NCBI RefSeq assembly: GCF_003851125.1
Contig: NZ_BGOW01000046.1
Span: 1-47,417, forward strand
Origin: Sulfuriferula multivorans
GTDB taxonomy: Bacteria > Pseudomonadota > Gammaproteobacteria > Burkholderiales > Sulfuriferulaceae
Direction of reading: 5' to 3'
DNA length: 47,417 bases
The notes beneath the pieces are model-generated. The model saw only the letters and a list, made by a program, of their open reading frames with translations, ran no database searches and had not been told where the DNA came from. Of this stretch, positions 39,467 to 47,417 are shown piece after piece. The first letter of the stretch is position 1. The number at the start of each line of letters is the position of its first letter. A program made the position numbers and the translations under genes.

Positions 39467-40807
39467 ATGATCACCCCCCTGTTATCTCCTCTCACTCCAC
39501 CGCTTAGTGTCAGCGCACTCAATCGCCTGGCACGCGAAATGCTGGAACAAACGCTTCCGCTAACCTGGGTCGCGGGCGAAATTTCCAACCTCACGCGGGC
39601 GACCTCGGGGCATTGGTATTTTTCGCTCAAAGACGCCAGCGCCCAGGTACGCTGCGTCATGTTTCGAGGGCGCAATCAATTTATTGACTGGCGGCCGGAA
39701 AATGGGATGCAGGTGGAAGTACGCGCTACGCCAACGCTATATGAAGCGCGCGGCGAATTTCAGCTACAGGTGGATACGCTGCGCCGCGCCGGACTGGGTG
39801 CGCTGTTCGAAGCATTCGAACAACTCAAGGGAAAATTGGAGCGGGAAGGCCTGTTTGAGTCAGCCCGCAAACGCAGTCTGCCCCGCTTTCCACAGTGCAT
39901 TGGCATTGTCACCTCGCTCCAGGCGGCAGCATTGCGTGACGTGCTCACCACCCTCAAACGCCGCATGCCGGGTTTGCCGATAGTGCTATATCCCACACCC
40001 GTTCAGGGAGCGGATGCGGCACCGCAGATCGTGGCCGCATTGCAAAGCGCATATCGAAGAGCCGAATGTGATGTAGTGATTTTGTGCCGGGGTGGTGGCA
40101 GTATTGAGGACCTTTGGCCGTTTAACGAAGAAATGGTAGCGCGTACAATAGTCTCAAGCCCGATTCCCATCGTGTGCGGTATCGGCCACGAAACCGACTT
40201 CACTATCGCCGATTTCGCTGCCGACCTGCGCGCCCCAACTCCCACGGCGGCGGCAGAACTGGTCAGCCCAAATCGCACCGACCTGATCCACAAACTGGTG
40301 CTTCACCAGACCAGACTGCTGCGTCAGGCACGGCATCAGCTTGATACCCTCAGCCAACACCTCGACTACCTGGCACGTCGACTCATTCATCCGGGCCGTA
40401 GACTGGAAGCACGCCAAGCTGCCCTTGGCAATCTCAACCAGCGCCTGCATCAGGCGATGGCAACTGCACAGGAACGGCGCAACTGGCACCATCGCGCACT
40501 CGCCCGGCGACTGCAGCAGGCGCGCCCCAACTTCTCCACCTGGCAGGCTATACTGGCTACCCAGGCTGCCGGACTGATACGGGCCATGCACCAGCATCTC
40601 ACCCATACCCGACAGAATACCGCTCGTCTTGTCAGCCACCTGTCTCACCTCAACCCGGAAGCAGTGCTCCAACGCGGTTACAGTATTGTGCTAAACGAGC
40701 ATGGCGTTATTGTTCATGACAGCGATCAAATTCGCATTGAAGAATCCCTCAACATCCGATTGGCGAGTGGAAGTGCCCGGGTAAGAGTCACAGACAAATC
40801 CACATAA
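39467..40807 (+). CDS. xseA: Exodeoxyribonuclease VII large subunit
   Basis: Single-strand-specific exonuclease, cytoplasmic, works with XseB. 446 residues from the ATG at 39467 (a GTG at 39437 would add 10). The N-terminal OB-fold (about 12-105: LSVSALNRLAREML, WVAGEISNLTRATSGHWYFSLKD) is followed by the catalytic domain with GIVTSLQAAALRDV, ILCRGGGSIEDLWPFNEE, and CGIGHETDFTIADFAADLRAPTPTAAAELV. A long coiled-coil C-terminal segment follows. xseB is not adjacent. Confidence 0.94.
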   Translation: MITPLLSPLTPPLSVSALNRLAREMLEQTLPLTWVAGEISNLTRATSGHWYFSLKDASAQVRCVMFRGRNQFIDWRPENGMQVEVRATPTLYEARGEFQLQVDTLRRAGLGALFEAFEQLKGKLEREGLFESARKRSLPRFPQCIGIVTSLQAAALRDVLTTLKRRMPGLPIVLYPTPVQGADAAPQIVAALQSAYRRAECDVVILCRGGGSIEDLWPFNEEMVARTIVSSPIPIVCGIGHETDFTIADFAADLRAPTPTAAAELVSPNRTDLIHKLVLHQTRLLRQARHQLDTLSQHLDYLARRLIHPGRRLEARQAALGNLNQRLHQAMATAQERRNWHHRALARRLQQARPNFSTWQAILATQAAGLIRAMHQHLTHTRQNTARLVSHLSHLNPEAVLQRGYSIVLNEHGVIVHDSDQIRIEESLNIRLASGSARVRVTDKST

Positions 40808-40909
40808 CAAAATCAAGCTCAACGAGACAGGCCAAGATATTAGTGACTGCGAGCAAAAAAAACGTTAATTTACCCGAGAGCAACATACTGTCTGGTACCG
40901 ATTACTTAT

Positions 40910-43900
40910 ATGAATCGATCTGCTGAAAGACGCCAATACAAACGGTTCTGGGTATTGCAACCCGCAACTCTTAAAAATAGCTGGGCTGGGCTATTCCAAT
41001 GCGAGATCCATGACTTTTGCCCTAAAGGCATTCTCGTCTCATTAACGGGATCCAGTGCAAATCTCGCATCCATTGCCCAACTCCAGGATCAGGCAGTAAC
41101 CATTGAATTTCGTCCGGATCCGGCAGGTGAGGATGTATATCGACTCGCAGGAAATGTCGTAAGGATTAACCAGAATTCGCTGGGAATCGCCGTAGAAAAC
41201 TTCCCGATGAATGCGTTCCTTGACTTGACACGCATAGCCAAAGAAAGCGCGTCGGATAATGAATCGATTTCTACGAATGCCTTTCCGCAACACCAGCTGG
41301 ATGCAGCAAAAATCTCATGCCACAAGCAATTTCATGCATTCATTAAAGAGGCGATCCAGAATTTTTATGAAACCGTGGATAACAAACTGACTATAACTTC
41401 CAGCAATATTTCTGATTTCACTGCGATCAAATTCATCCAAAGCCTCTATCCGCTGCTTTCTTCCCGACGCCCAGAAATCGAGCAGGCATTTCTGGGGGCG
41501 TCATATCTCCAGCAATTATTCGATCAACGCCCCACTTCACCGGATAAGCAGCAAAGCGAAAAATTATCGCTGGTCGATATTGACGACTTTGAGGACTGGC
41601 TAAATCTCTCCCAGGTAATCAATGAATTGGGTTTTGAGCACCAGTCTGCAATAGAAAATTTTCTAATCCGATTTAAGGTGCTGGTTTCAAAAGCCGCCAC
41701 TGCACACGATAATCCATACGGCCCGTATTTCATCTTTCAAACTTTTCGCAAAGCCATATCAGATATCAAGCTGAGCAATCCAATCAGAGCAGTTCTGTAC
41801 AAGGCTTTTTTTGAATCCTTGTCCCGTTCTTTTGAAGAATTTTATCAAGGTCTGAACGAAGCTGTCGCATTCGTGCCATCGATCAGAAATGCCAAAATCG
41901 CTGCCGCGCAAGACCGTGCAATGGCTCAGAAAACAAAAGATTTCGATACCGCCAAAAATCCGGGCCAGCAGGTCCACGAATCCGATCTGGAGAGTAAACC
42001 GGCATCCACCCGACACCCAGCGGGCGCGGCTTCAGACTCCGATAACGAGCAGCGTGAATACCAACTGGACAATCTGCTCCAGTATTTGAGCAATCCTAAA
42101 GCGGAGTTCAAAACACCGATCGACCATTCCGTTTTCGGCGGCCACCCGGGTTGGACAGACGCACTTGCCAACCGTGCGAACAGCCTGATACCAGCGATGA
42201 ACAGCCTGTTCAATGCTGCCCACCACACACAGGAATATAACGCCGGATATGGCATGCAGCCTTCCTCGAGCGTCAACATCATTGAGGGTGGAGCCAATCT
42301 GAAACAGATCCTCGATGTGCTGGATAACGTCAGGCTTCGGCAGAGCAGCGGGGCCGAACAGAACGGTCATATTTCAATCAAGCGGCGACTGACTGCGGAG
42401 TTACCCCAACTTGATGACAGCGAGACCAGCAAGGATAAGCATTTCCAGGCCATTCGACTGTTTGACGCACTGGTCAGCAAACCCCTTGCGGACGATGTAC
42501 TGGGTTCGGACATTCGTTCCATACTCAAAAAGCTCGAGGTGCCGCTGCTCAAGCTGGCTTTGCTGGATGAAAAATTTCTGGAATCGGATGCGCATCCAGC
42601 CCGCCATACGGTAAACCTGTTCGAGCGCTACTACGTGGCCGCCGATGATTTCGGGAAAATTTTCGATCCCAAGCTGCTCAAGCTCCTGCATCAATTGGCC
42701 AACCGCGTAGTAGACAATTACGAGATCAACCCCGCGGTCTTCGACGAAGTCAACGGAATATTGGCGAACCTGCTCAAACCCGTCGAAAATGTCCGGAAAA
42801 AAAATGCAAACCGGATTCAATTGATCAGTGAGGGCGGAGAAAAAATCTATCTGGTTCGGGATCAGGTTGAACAGGAAATTCGTTCATCCCTGGGCGGCAA
42901 AATGGTGCCGAAAATCATCCCGTTTTTACTCGATGCAGGTTGGCGCCATTATCTTCAATTGACCTCCCTGCGCAAGGGCCAAGACAGCACGGAACACCAG
43001 CGCGCCCTGACGCTCCTGGATGACTTGCTCGAATTGCTGGCTCCGGATGTGATCAACGCGGGAATCGACGCAAAAAAAATTCAAAACCTTGTCACCTATA
43101 TCTCTGCAAAGCTGAAAGAAATACTGCACAACGAAGACGCCATTGAAGAAATCACGCAAAGCTTGTCAAAACAACTGCAAGGGAAACAGCCCATCGAATT
43201 TCAGTTCCATGGCTCGGATCACGTCAATACCACAAGCAAAAACAACCCAGGCGACGCTGAAATCCATCAGATACATATGGGGGACTGGCTGTCCTTCGAG
43301 CAGGAGGGCATCCAGGTACCTCACCAGCTGGTCTGGTCAAACATTTCGCAAACTCGATTCGTGTTTGCCAATCGCTCGGCAACCAAAAAACGTCATCTGG
43401 AGCAGCACGAACTGCATCAAGCTATCCAGAACGGTATGGCCATCAAAATACCTGCGCTCGATGCGCCATTCATGGAGCGCTCGGCACACAAGGTGATGCT
43501 CGATGCCTACGAACGGCTTTACCACCAGGCAACGCACGATCCCGAAACCGGCCTGTTAAATCGCAAAGGCCTGATCAATCAGATTGAGAAAATCATAGCT
43601 GCCGGTGTCGCAGACAATCAAAGCGATATTCTGTGCCTGATGATGTTCGACCAACTCAAGGCCATCTACCATAGTTGCGACCAGAACGAGGCTGAGGCAT
43701 CGTTGCTGGCCATAGTGGAGTCTTTAAGCAAGGAGATTCAGCCCATCGACCTGTTTTCACGTTTGGGCGAAGATACCTTTGCAGTCCTGTTCAGAGGCCG
43801 CACCCTGGATAAAGCCAATTCCGCTGCCCAAAACATGGTCTCTCTGATCAAGGAACACCGCATCACATGTCAGGGAAAAAGCTTTGTATTAGGGGTAAGC

Positions 43901-44803
43901 GCAGGCATTGCCGAGCTTACTGCAGGTATGGATTCCCCATCCACGCTCATGCAAAATGCGGGCTCGGCTTGCGTGGCTGCCAAATCGATGGGTTCAAATA
44001 CGGTTCAGCGTTATGAGAACAGCAACTTGCACATCCGGTCCGAGCAGGCACTTTTCGAGTGGGCCGGGATAATAGACAAGGCACTCAGCGAAGACCTGCT
44101 GTATTTGCGTTGTCAAAAAATTCGGCCGGTGCTTGCCGATAGCGGTGCTTTACCCCATTACGAAATTCTCCTTGGCCTGAACGACAGTTTGGGTATCCAG
44201 CCATTTGACCTCATTCGCGCCGCCGAACGCTGGAAACGCAGTCCCGATCTTGATCTCTGGGTACTGCGAAACAGCTTCCAATGGATACGGGAAAACGCCA
44301 CACGGCTTGGCGCCCTGAACGGCTTCTCGATTAATCTCTCCGGACTGTCGCTGGTCAATGAAAACATCCTTGATTTTATCCAGGATGCGCTGGACAAAAA
44401 CGACCTTCCGACTGAGAAAATAATATTCGAAGTAACTGAGAGCGCAGCCATAGAAAGACTGGATGCCGCTCAAACGTTTATAGACAAAATCAAGGCTTAC
44501 GGCTGCCGTTTCTCACTGGATGACTTTGGCAGCGGCTATTCTTCCTTCGCCTATCTGAAGGGGCTCAAAGTGAATTACCTGAAAATTGACGGCGCATTTG
44601 TCCGCGATATGCTGAAGGATCCTGCTGACTATGCCATGGTCAAATCCATGCACGAAATCGGACACTCGCTTGGCCTGCTCACCATCGCAGAATATGTGGA
44701 AAACGACGCCATTCTCGCCAAGCTCAAAGAAATCGGCATCGATTACGCACAAGGTTACGGGATTGAAAAACCCATGCCCTTACACCAGCTGCTTCCCATT
44801 TAA
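40910..44803 (+). CDS. PilZ-DUF1631-GGDEF-EAL cyclic-di-GMP protein
   Basis: 1297 residues. Order: PilZ-like domain (about 5-100, [10 protein letters not shown] then DFCPKGILV, a diverged N/DxSxxG); a DUF1631-type helical region (about 140-800, with a low-complexity linker near 340-385); a GGDEF domain from about 865 whose signature is GEDTF (953-957), so cyclase activity is unlikely; and a C-terminal EAL domain from about 1060. In the EAL part E1085 (EIL for EAL), N1142, E1174, D1204, D1205, K1225, E1261 and Q1281 are present, but the Arg of the ExLxR motif is Gly1089. No membrane helix is seen, so it is probably cytosolic. The domain order suggests a c-di-GMP sensor with reduced or regulated phosphodiesterase activity. 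It is convergent with miaA, with a 4-nt overlap. Confidence 0.85.
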   Translation: MNRSAERRQYKRFWVLQPATLKNSWAGLFQCEIHDFCPKGILVSLTGSSANLASIAQLQDQAVTIEFRPDPAGEDVYRLAGNVVRINQNSLGIAVENFPMNAFLDLTRIAKESASDNESISTNAFPQHQLDAAKISCHKQFHAFIKEAIQNFYETVDNKLTITSSNISDFTAIKFIQSLYPLLSSRRPEIEQAFLGASYLQQLFDQRPTSPDKQQSEKLSLVDIDDFEDWLNLSQVINELGFEHQSAIENFLIRFKVLVSKAATAHDNPYGPYFIFQTFRKAISDIKLSNPIRAVLYKAFFESLSRSFEEFYQGLNEAVAFVPSIRNAKIAAAQDRAMAQKTKDFDTAKNPGQQVHESDLESKPASTRHPAGAASDSDNEQREYQLDNLLQYLSNPKAEFKTPIDHSVFGGHPGWTDALANRANSLIPAMNSLFNAAHHTQEYNAGYGMQPSSSVNIIEGGANLKQILDVLDNVRLRQSSGAEQNGHISIKRRLTAELPQLDDSETSKDKHFQAIRLFDALVSKPLADDVLGSDIRSILKKLEVPLLKLALLDEKFLESDAHPARHTVNLFERYYVAADDFGKIFDPKLLKLLHQLANRVVDNYEINPAVFDEVNGILANLLKPVENVRKKNANRIQLISEGGEKIYLVRDQVEQEIRSSLGGKMVPKIIPFLLDAGWRHYLQLTSLRKGQDSTEHQRALTLLDDLLELLAPDVINAGIDAKKIQNLVTYISAKLKEILHNEDAIEEITQSLSKQLQGKQPIEFQFHGSDHVNTTSKNNPGDAEIHQIHMGDWLSFEQEGIQVPHQLVWSNISQTRFVFANRSATKKRHLEQHELHQAIQNGMAIKIPALDAPFMERSAHKVMLDAYERLYHQATHDPETGLLNRKGLINQIEKIIAAGVADNQSDILCLMMFDQLKAIYHSCDQNEAEASLLAIVESLSKEIQPIDLFSRLGEDTFAVLFRGRTLDKANSAAQNMVSLIKEHRITCQGKSFVLGVSAGIAELTAGMDSPSTLMQNAGSACVAAKSMGSNTVQRYENSNLHIRSEQALFEWAGIIDKALSEDLLYLRCQKIRPVLADSGALPHYEILLGLNDSLGIQPFDLIRAAERWKRSPDLDLWVLRNSFQWIRENATRLGALNGFSINLSGLSLVNENILDFIQDALDKNDLPTEKIIFEVTESAAIERLDAAQTFIDKIKAYGCRFSLDDFGSGYSSFAYLKGLKVNYLKIDGAFVRDMLKDPADYAMVKSMHEIGHSLGLLTIAEYVENDAILAKLKEIGIDYAQGYGIEKPMPLHQLLPI

Positions 44804-45756
44804 GTGGATTGCCCCCGCTCGCGAGCCAGTTCAGCAGCCACCATCGACAATACCTTCTGGCCGGCCTCGGCCGCACCGGGTTCGATCTGGATGATGTCCT
44901 GCATCCCGCGTAGCCAGGTCAATTGACGCTTGGCCAGTTGCCGCGTGGCAAAAACGCCACGATCACGCATCTCGTCCCGACCATACCCACCTTCCAGATA
45001 ATCCCACACCTGCCGGTAGCCGACACAACGCATGGATGGCATCGCCGCATCCAGTGGGTATTTCTCGCGCAAGGCGCGTACCTCGTCAATCAGTCCGGCG
45101 CCAAGCATGGCGTCAAAACGCTGTGCTATCCGTTCATGCAGCAACGCTCGGTCTGCCTGCACCAGTGCAATCGGCAACAGTTGATAGGGCAATGCGGCCG
45201 CGCGGCCGGCGCGCCAGTAATCCGACATCGGCCTGCCGGTCAGCCGTACCACTTCCAGCGCGCGCTGGATACGCTGCGTATCGGTCGGCTGCAAACGCGC
45301 TCCGGATTCAGGATCCAGCCGCGCCAGTTCGGCATGCAATGCCGGCCAACCCCGATCTGCAGCCTCGGCCTCGATGCCTGCGCGCAAGCCCGCATCCGCC
45401 TGCGGCAAATCCGTCAACCCCTCGCGCAGCGCCTTGAAATACAGCATGGTACCGCCCACCAGCAACGGTACCCGCCCGCGCGCGGTGATGTCCGCCATCA
45501 AGGTCAGCGCATCGTCGCAAAAGCGCGCCGCAGAATACACCCCGGTCGGGTCAATCAGATCGATCAAATGATGCGGCGCGGCAGCGAGCGTCGCCGTATC
45601 CGGCTTGGCCGTACCGATGTCCATATCGCGGTAAACCAGCGCTGAATCCACGCTGATGATCTCCACCGGCAACCGCTGCGCCAGTTCCACCGCCAGCCCG
45701 GTTTTTCCGGAAGCCGTCGGCCCCATCAGGAAAATTGCCGGCGGCAGTCCCGTCAC
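44800..45756 (-). CDS. miaA: tRNA dimethylallyltransferase
   Basis: Adds the dimethylallyl group to A37 of tRNAs reading UNN codons. 318 residues. P-loop [15 protein letters not shown] near the N-terminus, [26 protein letters not shown], and [10 protein letters not shown]. The start is a GTG at 45756 that overlaps the intI stop (GTGA), so intI and miaA may be translationally coupled. mutL and hfq, frequent miaA neighbours, are absent. Confidence 0.95.
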   Translation of the reverse strand: MTGLPPAIFLMGPTASGKTGLAVELAQRLPVEIISVDSALVYRDMDIGTAKPDTATLAAAPHHLIDLIDPTGVYSAARFCDDALTLMADITARGRVPLLVGGTMLYFKALREGLTDLPQADAGLRAGIEAEAADRGWPALHAELARLDPESGARLQPTDTQRIQRALEVVRLTGRPMSDYWRAGRAAALPYQLLPIALVQADRALLHERIAQRFDAMLGAGLIDEVRALREKYPLDAAMPSMRCVGYRQVWDYLEGGYGRDEMRDRGVFATRQLAKRQLTWLRGMQDIIQIEPGAAEAGQKVLSMVAAELARERGQST

Positions 45757-46733
45757 AGCGCGTCCAGCGGGCTGGCCACACCGCGCCCGCCCTTGTTCAG
45801 CACATGGGTGTATATCATCGTGGTGGCCACATCCGAATGACCCAATAGCTCTTGCACGGTACGGATGTCATAGCCGCCTTCAAGCAAATGCGTAGCGAAT
45901 GAATGGCGCAGCGTATGCGGCGTAGCAGGTTTAGTCAGGCCCGCATCGCGTACCGCCTGTTTGATCGCACGTTGCACGGATTGATCCTGCACATGATGGC
46001 GACGCACCTCGCCACTGCGCGGATCTGTTGAAAGCTTGCCCGCCGGGAAAACATATTGCCATGCCCACTCACGTTCAGCCGCCTGATATTTGCGCGCCAG
46101 CGCATTCGGCAAATACACAGCCCCGTAGCCTTGCTGCAAATCCGCTACATGCAGTTCGCGCACCCGGCTCAAATGCGTTTGTAAAGCTACAGTCAGCGAG
46201 ATGGGCAACATCGTCACCCTGTCTTTAGCGCCTTTACCATCACGAATCAGAATTTCATGGCGCTTGAAATCCACATCCTTCACCCGTAACCGCAAACCCT
46301 CCATGATGCGCATCCCCGTGCCATAGAGCAGGCTGCCAATCAGCCAATGCGTCCCACTCAAACGGGTCAACACAGCCTGCACCTCGTCGCGCGTCAACAC
46401 CACAGGCAAACGCCTGGAGGTCCGCGCCTTTTCCACCTTATCCAGCCACGGCAATTCCATATCCAACACTTCTTTGTAGAGGAACAGCAAAGCACTCTTG
46501 GCCTGATTTTGCGTACTGGCAGCCACATTTCCGTTCACGGCCAGATGCGTCAAAAACTGCTCTACCGCCGCCGCGCCCAAATCGCGCGGATGACGCTTGT
46601 CAAAATACAGTACAAAGCGTTTAATCCAATCCACGTAAGCCTGCTCAGTACGGATACTGTAATGCTTGAGGCGGATTTTTCCCCGCACTTGATCCAGCAA
46701 TTTGGGCGCTGTTAACGGTGAAGAAATTTCCAT
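45753..46733 (-). CDS. intI: Integron integrase (IntI, tyrosine recombinase)
   Basis: Site-specific recombinase that captures and shuffles gene cassettes at attI. 326 residues. The N-terminal SAM-like domain contains [17 protein letters not shown] (about residues 24-40). Catalytic residues: Arg142 ([10 protein letters not shown]), Lys170 (DGKGAKDR), His273 and Arg276 (TPHTLRHSF), His299 (LLGHSD), nucleophile Tyr308 (MIYTHVL). The extra integron-specific segment is present at about 207-247 ([25 protein letters not shown]), which separates IntI from XerC/D. It looks complete and active. Transcribed away from the cassettes, as usual. It overlaps miaA by 4 nt, an unusual fixed chromosomal linkage. 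Confidence 0.96.
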   Translation of the reverse strand: MEISSPLTAPKLLDQVRGKIRLKHYSIRTEQAYVDWIKRFVLYFDKRHPRDLGAAAVEQFLTHLAVNGNVAASTQNQAKSALLFLYKEVLDMELPWLDKVEKARTSRRLPVVLTRDEVQAVLTRLSGTHWLIGSLLYGTGMRIMEGLRLRVKDVDFKRHEILIRDGKGAKDRVTMLPISLTVALQTHLSRVRELHVADLQQGYGAVYLPNALARKYQAAEREWAWQYVFPAGKLSTDPRSGEVRRHHVQDQSVQRAIKQAVRDAGLTKPATPHTLRHSFATHLLEGGYDIRTVQELLGHSDVATTMIYTHVLNKGGRGVASPLDAL

Positions 46734-46774
46734 AATTCGTAGGATAGGCTAAAACAATGCAACACAATGAAATT

Positions 46775-46780
46775 ATTATA
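46775..46780 (-). promoter_or_regulatory. -10-like element of the intI promoter
   Basis: Minus strand TATAAT, 41 nt upstream of the intI ATG, in an extremely AT-rich stretch (46762-46800). No convincing -35 at normal spacing. No LexA-type box (CTGT-N8-ACAG) was found here. Confidence 0.4.
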
Positions 46781-46802
46781 ATTTTAATTTTTAAAATAAA
46801 AA

Positions 46803-46847
46803 TAGGCAACTATTTGACGCAATATCTTGCGTCAAATAGGATGCCTA
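46803..46847. repeat. Long near-perfect palindrome in the attI region
   Basis: Arms TAGGCA-A-CTATTTGACGCAA (46803-46822) and TTGCGTCAAATAG-GA-TGCCTA (46827-46847) around a TATC loop: 13 bp perfect plus 6 bp perfect, separated by a 1/2-nt mismatch. The right arm ends 7 nt before the recombination core. It spans the putative Pc promoter. Confidence 0.85.
46814..46842 (+). promoter_or_regulatory. Putative cassette promoter Pc
   Basis: TTGACG (46814-46819), 17-nt spacer, TAGGAT (46837-46842); 5 of 6 and 4 of 6 consensus positions. Predicted start is about 46850, just before the core site, so it would transcribe the cassettes. Its hexamers lie in opposite arms of the palindrome. Confidence 0.55.
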
Positions 46848-46849
46848 CA

Positions 46850-46860
46850 TTACGTTAGGG
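46850..46860 (+). other. attI/cassette junction core site
   Basis: GTTAGGG at 46854-46860 is the recombination core where cassette DNA begins after G46854. The last base departs from GTTRRRY. Bases GTTAGGGAGC are the exact reverse complement of GCTCCCTAAC at the other end of the same cassette (47248-47257), as expected for an intact integrated cassette. Confidence 0.8.
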
Positions 46861-46862
46861 AG
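46857..46862 (+). promoter_or_regulatory. Ribosome binding site made from the recombination core
   Basis: AGGGAG, 8 nt upstream of the GTG start at 46871, lies inside and next to GTTAGGGAGC. It is the only SD-like sequence before the gene, and supports that GTG as the start. Confidence 0.6.
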
Positions 46863-46870
46863 CTCGCCAC

Positions 46871-47248
46871 GTGGACACATCCACTCTTGCAAATGAAATC
46901 GCTGCGAAGGTCATCGCTGACACTTCGTTTTGGGTTTCTGTTGTTGGGCTTGTTGGCGTTGTTGTGGGAGCAGTCATCACTGTTGGAGGAAACTTTGTTC
47001 TTCACTGGTTTCAAGACAAACCACGCCGGGAGCTTGACGAAAAAAGAAAAAAACTCTTGGACAAAATGCTTCGCGATTTACGATTCAAAGAGCATTGGCG
47101 CAAACTCACAACGCTGTCTCGCGTAGTCGGTGCAGATGAAGAAACAACAAAGCGACTGTTAATTGAACTCGGAGCCCGAGGCTCCGAAAAAGACGATGAT
47201 TTATGGGGGTTGCTTGAGTACCACCCACTTGAGAAGCTCGACCAATAG
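46871..47248 (+). CDS. Cassette-borne membrane-anchored protein of unknown function
   Basis: 125 residues. One strong membrane helix at about residues 20-46 (FWVSVVGLVGVVVGAVITVG, then GNFVLHWF), with a basic segment on the C-terminal side (DKPRRELDEKRKKLLDKML) predicting a cytoplasmic C-terminus. The soluble part (about 60-125) is helical and charged, with VVGADEETTKRLLIELGARGSE and an acidic aromatic end. The spacing resembles a small winged-helix or death-like module, but I do not recognise the family. The stop codon abuts the attC. Start GTG is supported by the SD at 46857-46862. Plausible roles for such cassette proteins include stress response or phage defence; this is not shown. Confidence 0.75.
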   Translation: MDTSTLANEIAAKVIADTSFWVSVVGLVGVVVGAVITVGGNFVLHWFQDKPRRELDEKRKKLLDKMLRDLRFKEHWRKLTTLSRVVGADEETTKRLLIELGARGSEKDDDLWGLLEYHPLEKLDQ

Positions 47249-47332
47249 CTCCCTAACATGGCGTTCCAGCGGACCGGCTGCAAGCGGCGCTGCGCGCCAC
47301 TCGCAGCCGTCCGCTGAACTTCAACGTTAGCC
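47248..47332 (+). repeat. attC site of cassette 1
   Basis: 85 bp from GCTCCCTAAC (R'' side) to the core GTTAGCC (R', 47326-47332). The arms TTCCAGCGGACCGGCTGC (47264-47281) and GCAGCCGTCCGCTGAA (47303-47318) pair with two unpaired bases on the left arm, giving the asymmetry typical of attC extrahelical bases. The loop is about 21 nt. Confidence 0.9.
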
Positions 47333-47338
47333 CTTAAA

Positions 47339-47417
47339 ATGCCACGCAAGCCTGCTCATCATTCATTTATTAAAGCCATTATTGAAGGCCAAGTTAAACG
47401 CGTTCGAAATATGTGTC
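47339..47417 (+). CDS. Start of the gene in cassette 2 (partial)
   Basis: Open frame from the ATG at 47339 to the window end, 26 codons (MPRKPAHHSFIKAIIEGQVK...), basic. It begins 13 nt after the cassette 2 boundary at 47327. No clear ribosome binding site. Too short to identify. Confidence 0.5.
   Translation, partial: MPRKPAHHSFIKAIIEGQVKRVRNMC

Larger units (their letters stand above)
46855..47326 (+). mobile_element. Integron gene cassette 1
   Basis: 472-bp cassette from the attI junction to the G of the attC core GTTAGCC. It holds a single gene of 125 codons and ends in an attC. Lower GC and different codon use than the chromosome next to it, typical of cassette DNA. Confidence 0.85.

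Overview
The window looks like a chromosomal segment of a free-living betaproteobacterium, probably of the Nitrosomonadales/Gallionellales type (Sulfuricella- or Gallionella-like). The evidence is indirect: moderately high GC, a betaproteobacterial his-hinT-tat gene order, an exbB-exbD-lpxK-(Trm112)-kdsB-adk lipid A/Kdo block, a proton-pumping pyrophosphatase beside a PPi-type phosphofructokinase, and a chromosomal integron. No rRNA operon, CRISPR array or prophage was seen.

Layout. 0-8.2 kb: aconitase A, a DUF202 membrane protein and methionyl-tRNA synthetase on +, then a LysR regulator divergent from a maleylacetoacetate-isomerase-like GST and an HPP membrane protein. 8.2-8.5 kb: a gene-free gap that appears to encode a small RNA on - with a tandem anti-Shine-Dalgarno tract. 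8.5-13.9 kb: dnaE (-), the tRNA hydroxylase trhO (+) and a second LysR gene (+). 13.9-15.4 kb: ammonium transporter (-) with a sigma-54 promoter and two NtrC-like sites. 15.4-23.2 kb: a minus-strand run hisD-C-B-H-A-F-I-E, hinT, tatA-B-C with many 1-4 nt overlaps; hisG is not in it. 23.3-27.1 kb: an Irr-like Fur-family regulator convergent with a SWIM/SNF2 helicase. 27.2-30.1 kb: tRNA-Thr(CGT), then a decayed accessory patch (IS3-family remnants, an orphan excisionase-type HTH gene) and an intact IS630-family element. 30.1-39.1 kb: minus-strand housekeeping genes: H+-PPase, PPi-phosphofructokinase, adk, kdsB, a Trm112-like protein, lpxK, a WaaA-like protein, exbD and exbB, with two uncharacterised small genes. 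39.1-44.8 kb: a gap with DnaA-box-like sites, then xseA and a 1297-residue PilZ-DUF1631-GGDEF-EAL protein (+). 44.8-47.4 kb: miaA and a 4-nt-overlapping integron integrase (-), an attI region with a long palindrome and a Pc-like promoter, one complete gene cassette with its attC, and the start of a second cassette.

How the parts fit. The PPi genes suggest glycolysis and membrane energetics that both exploit pyrophosphate. The his and lipid A blocks are tightly packed operons whose short overlaps suggest translational coupling. Accessory DNA lies in two places: downstream of the tRNA-Thr gene, and at the integron next to miaA. The most interesting signals are the putative CU-rich sRNA at 8.25-8.35 kb and the integron junction, where a palindrome lies over the cassette promoter and the recombination core doubles as the ribosome binding site of the first cassette gene.
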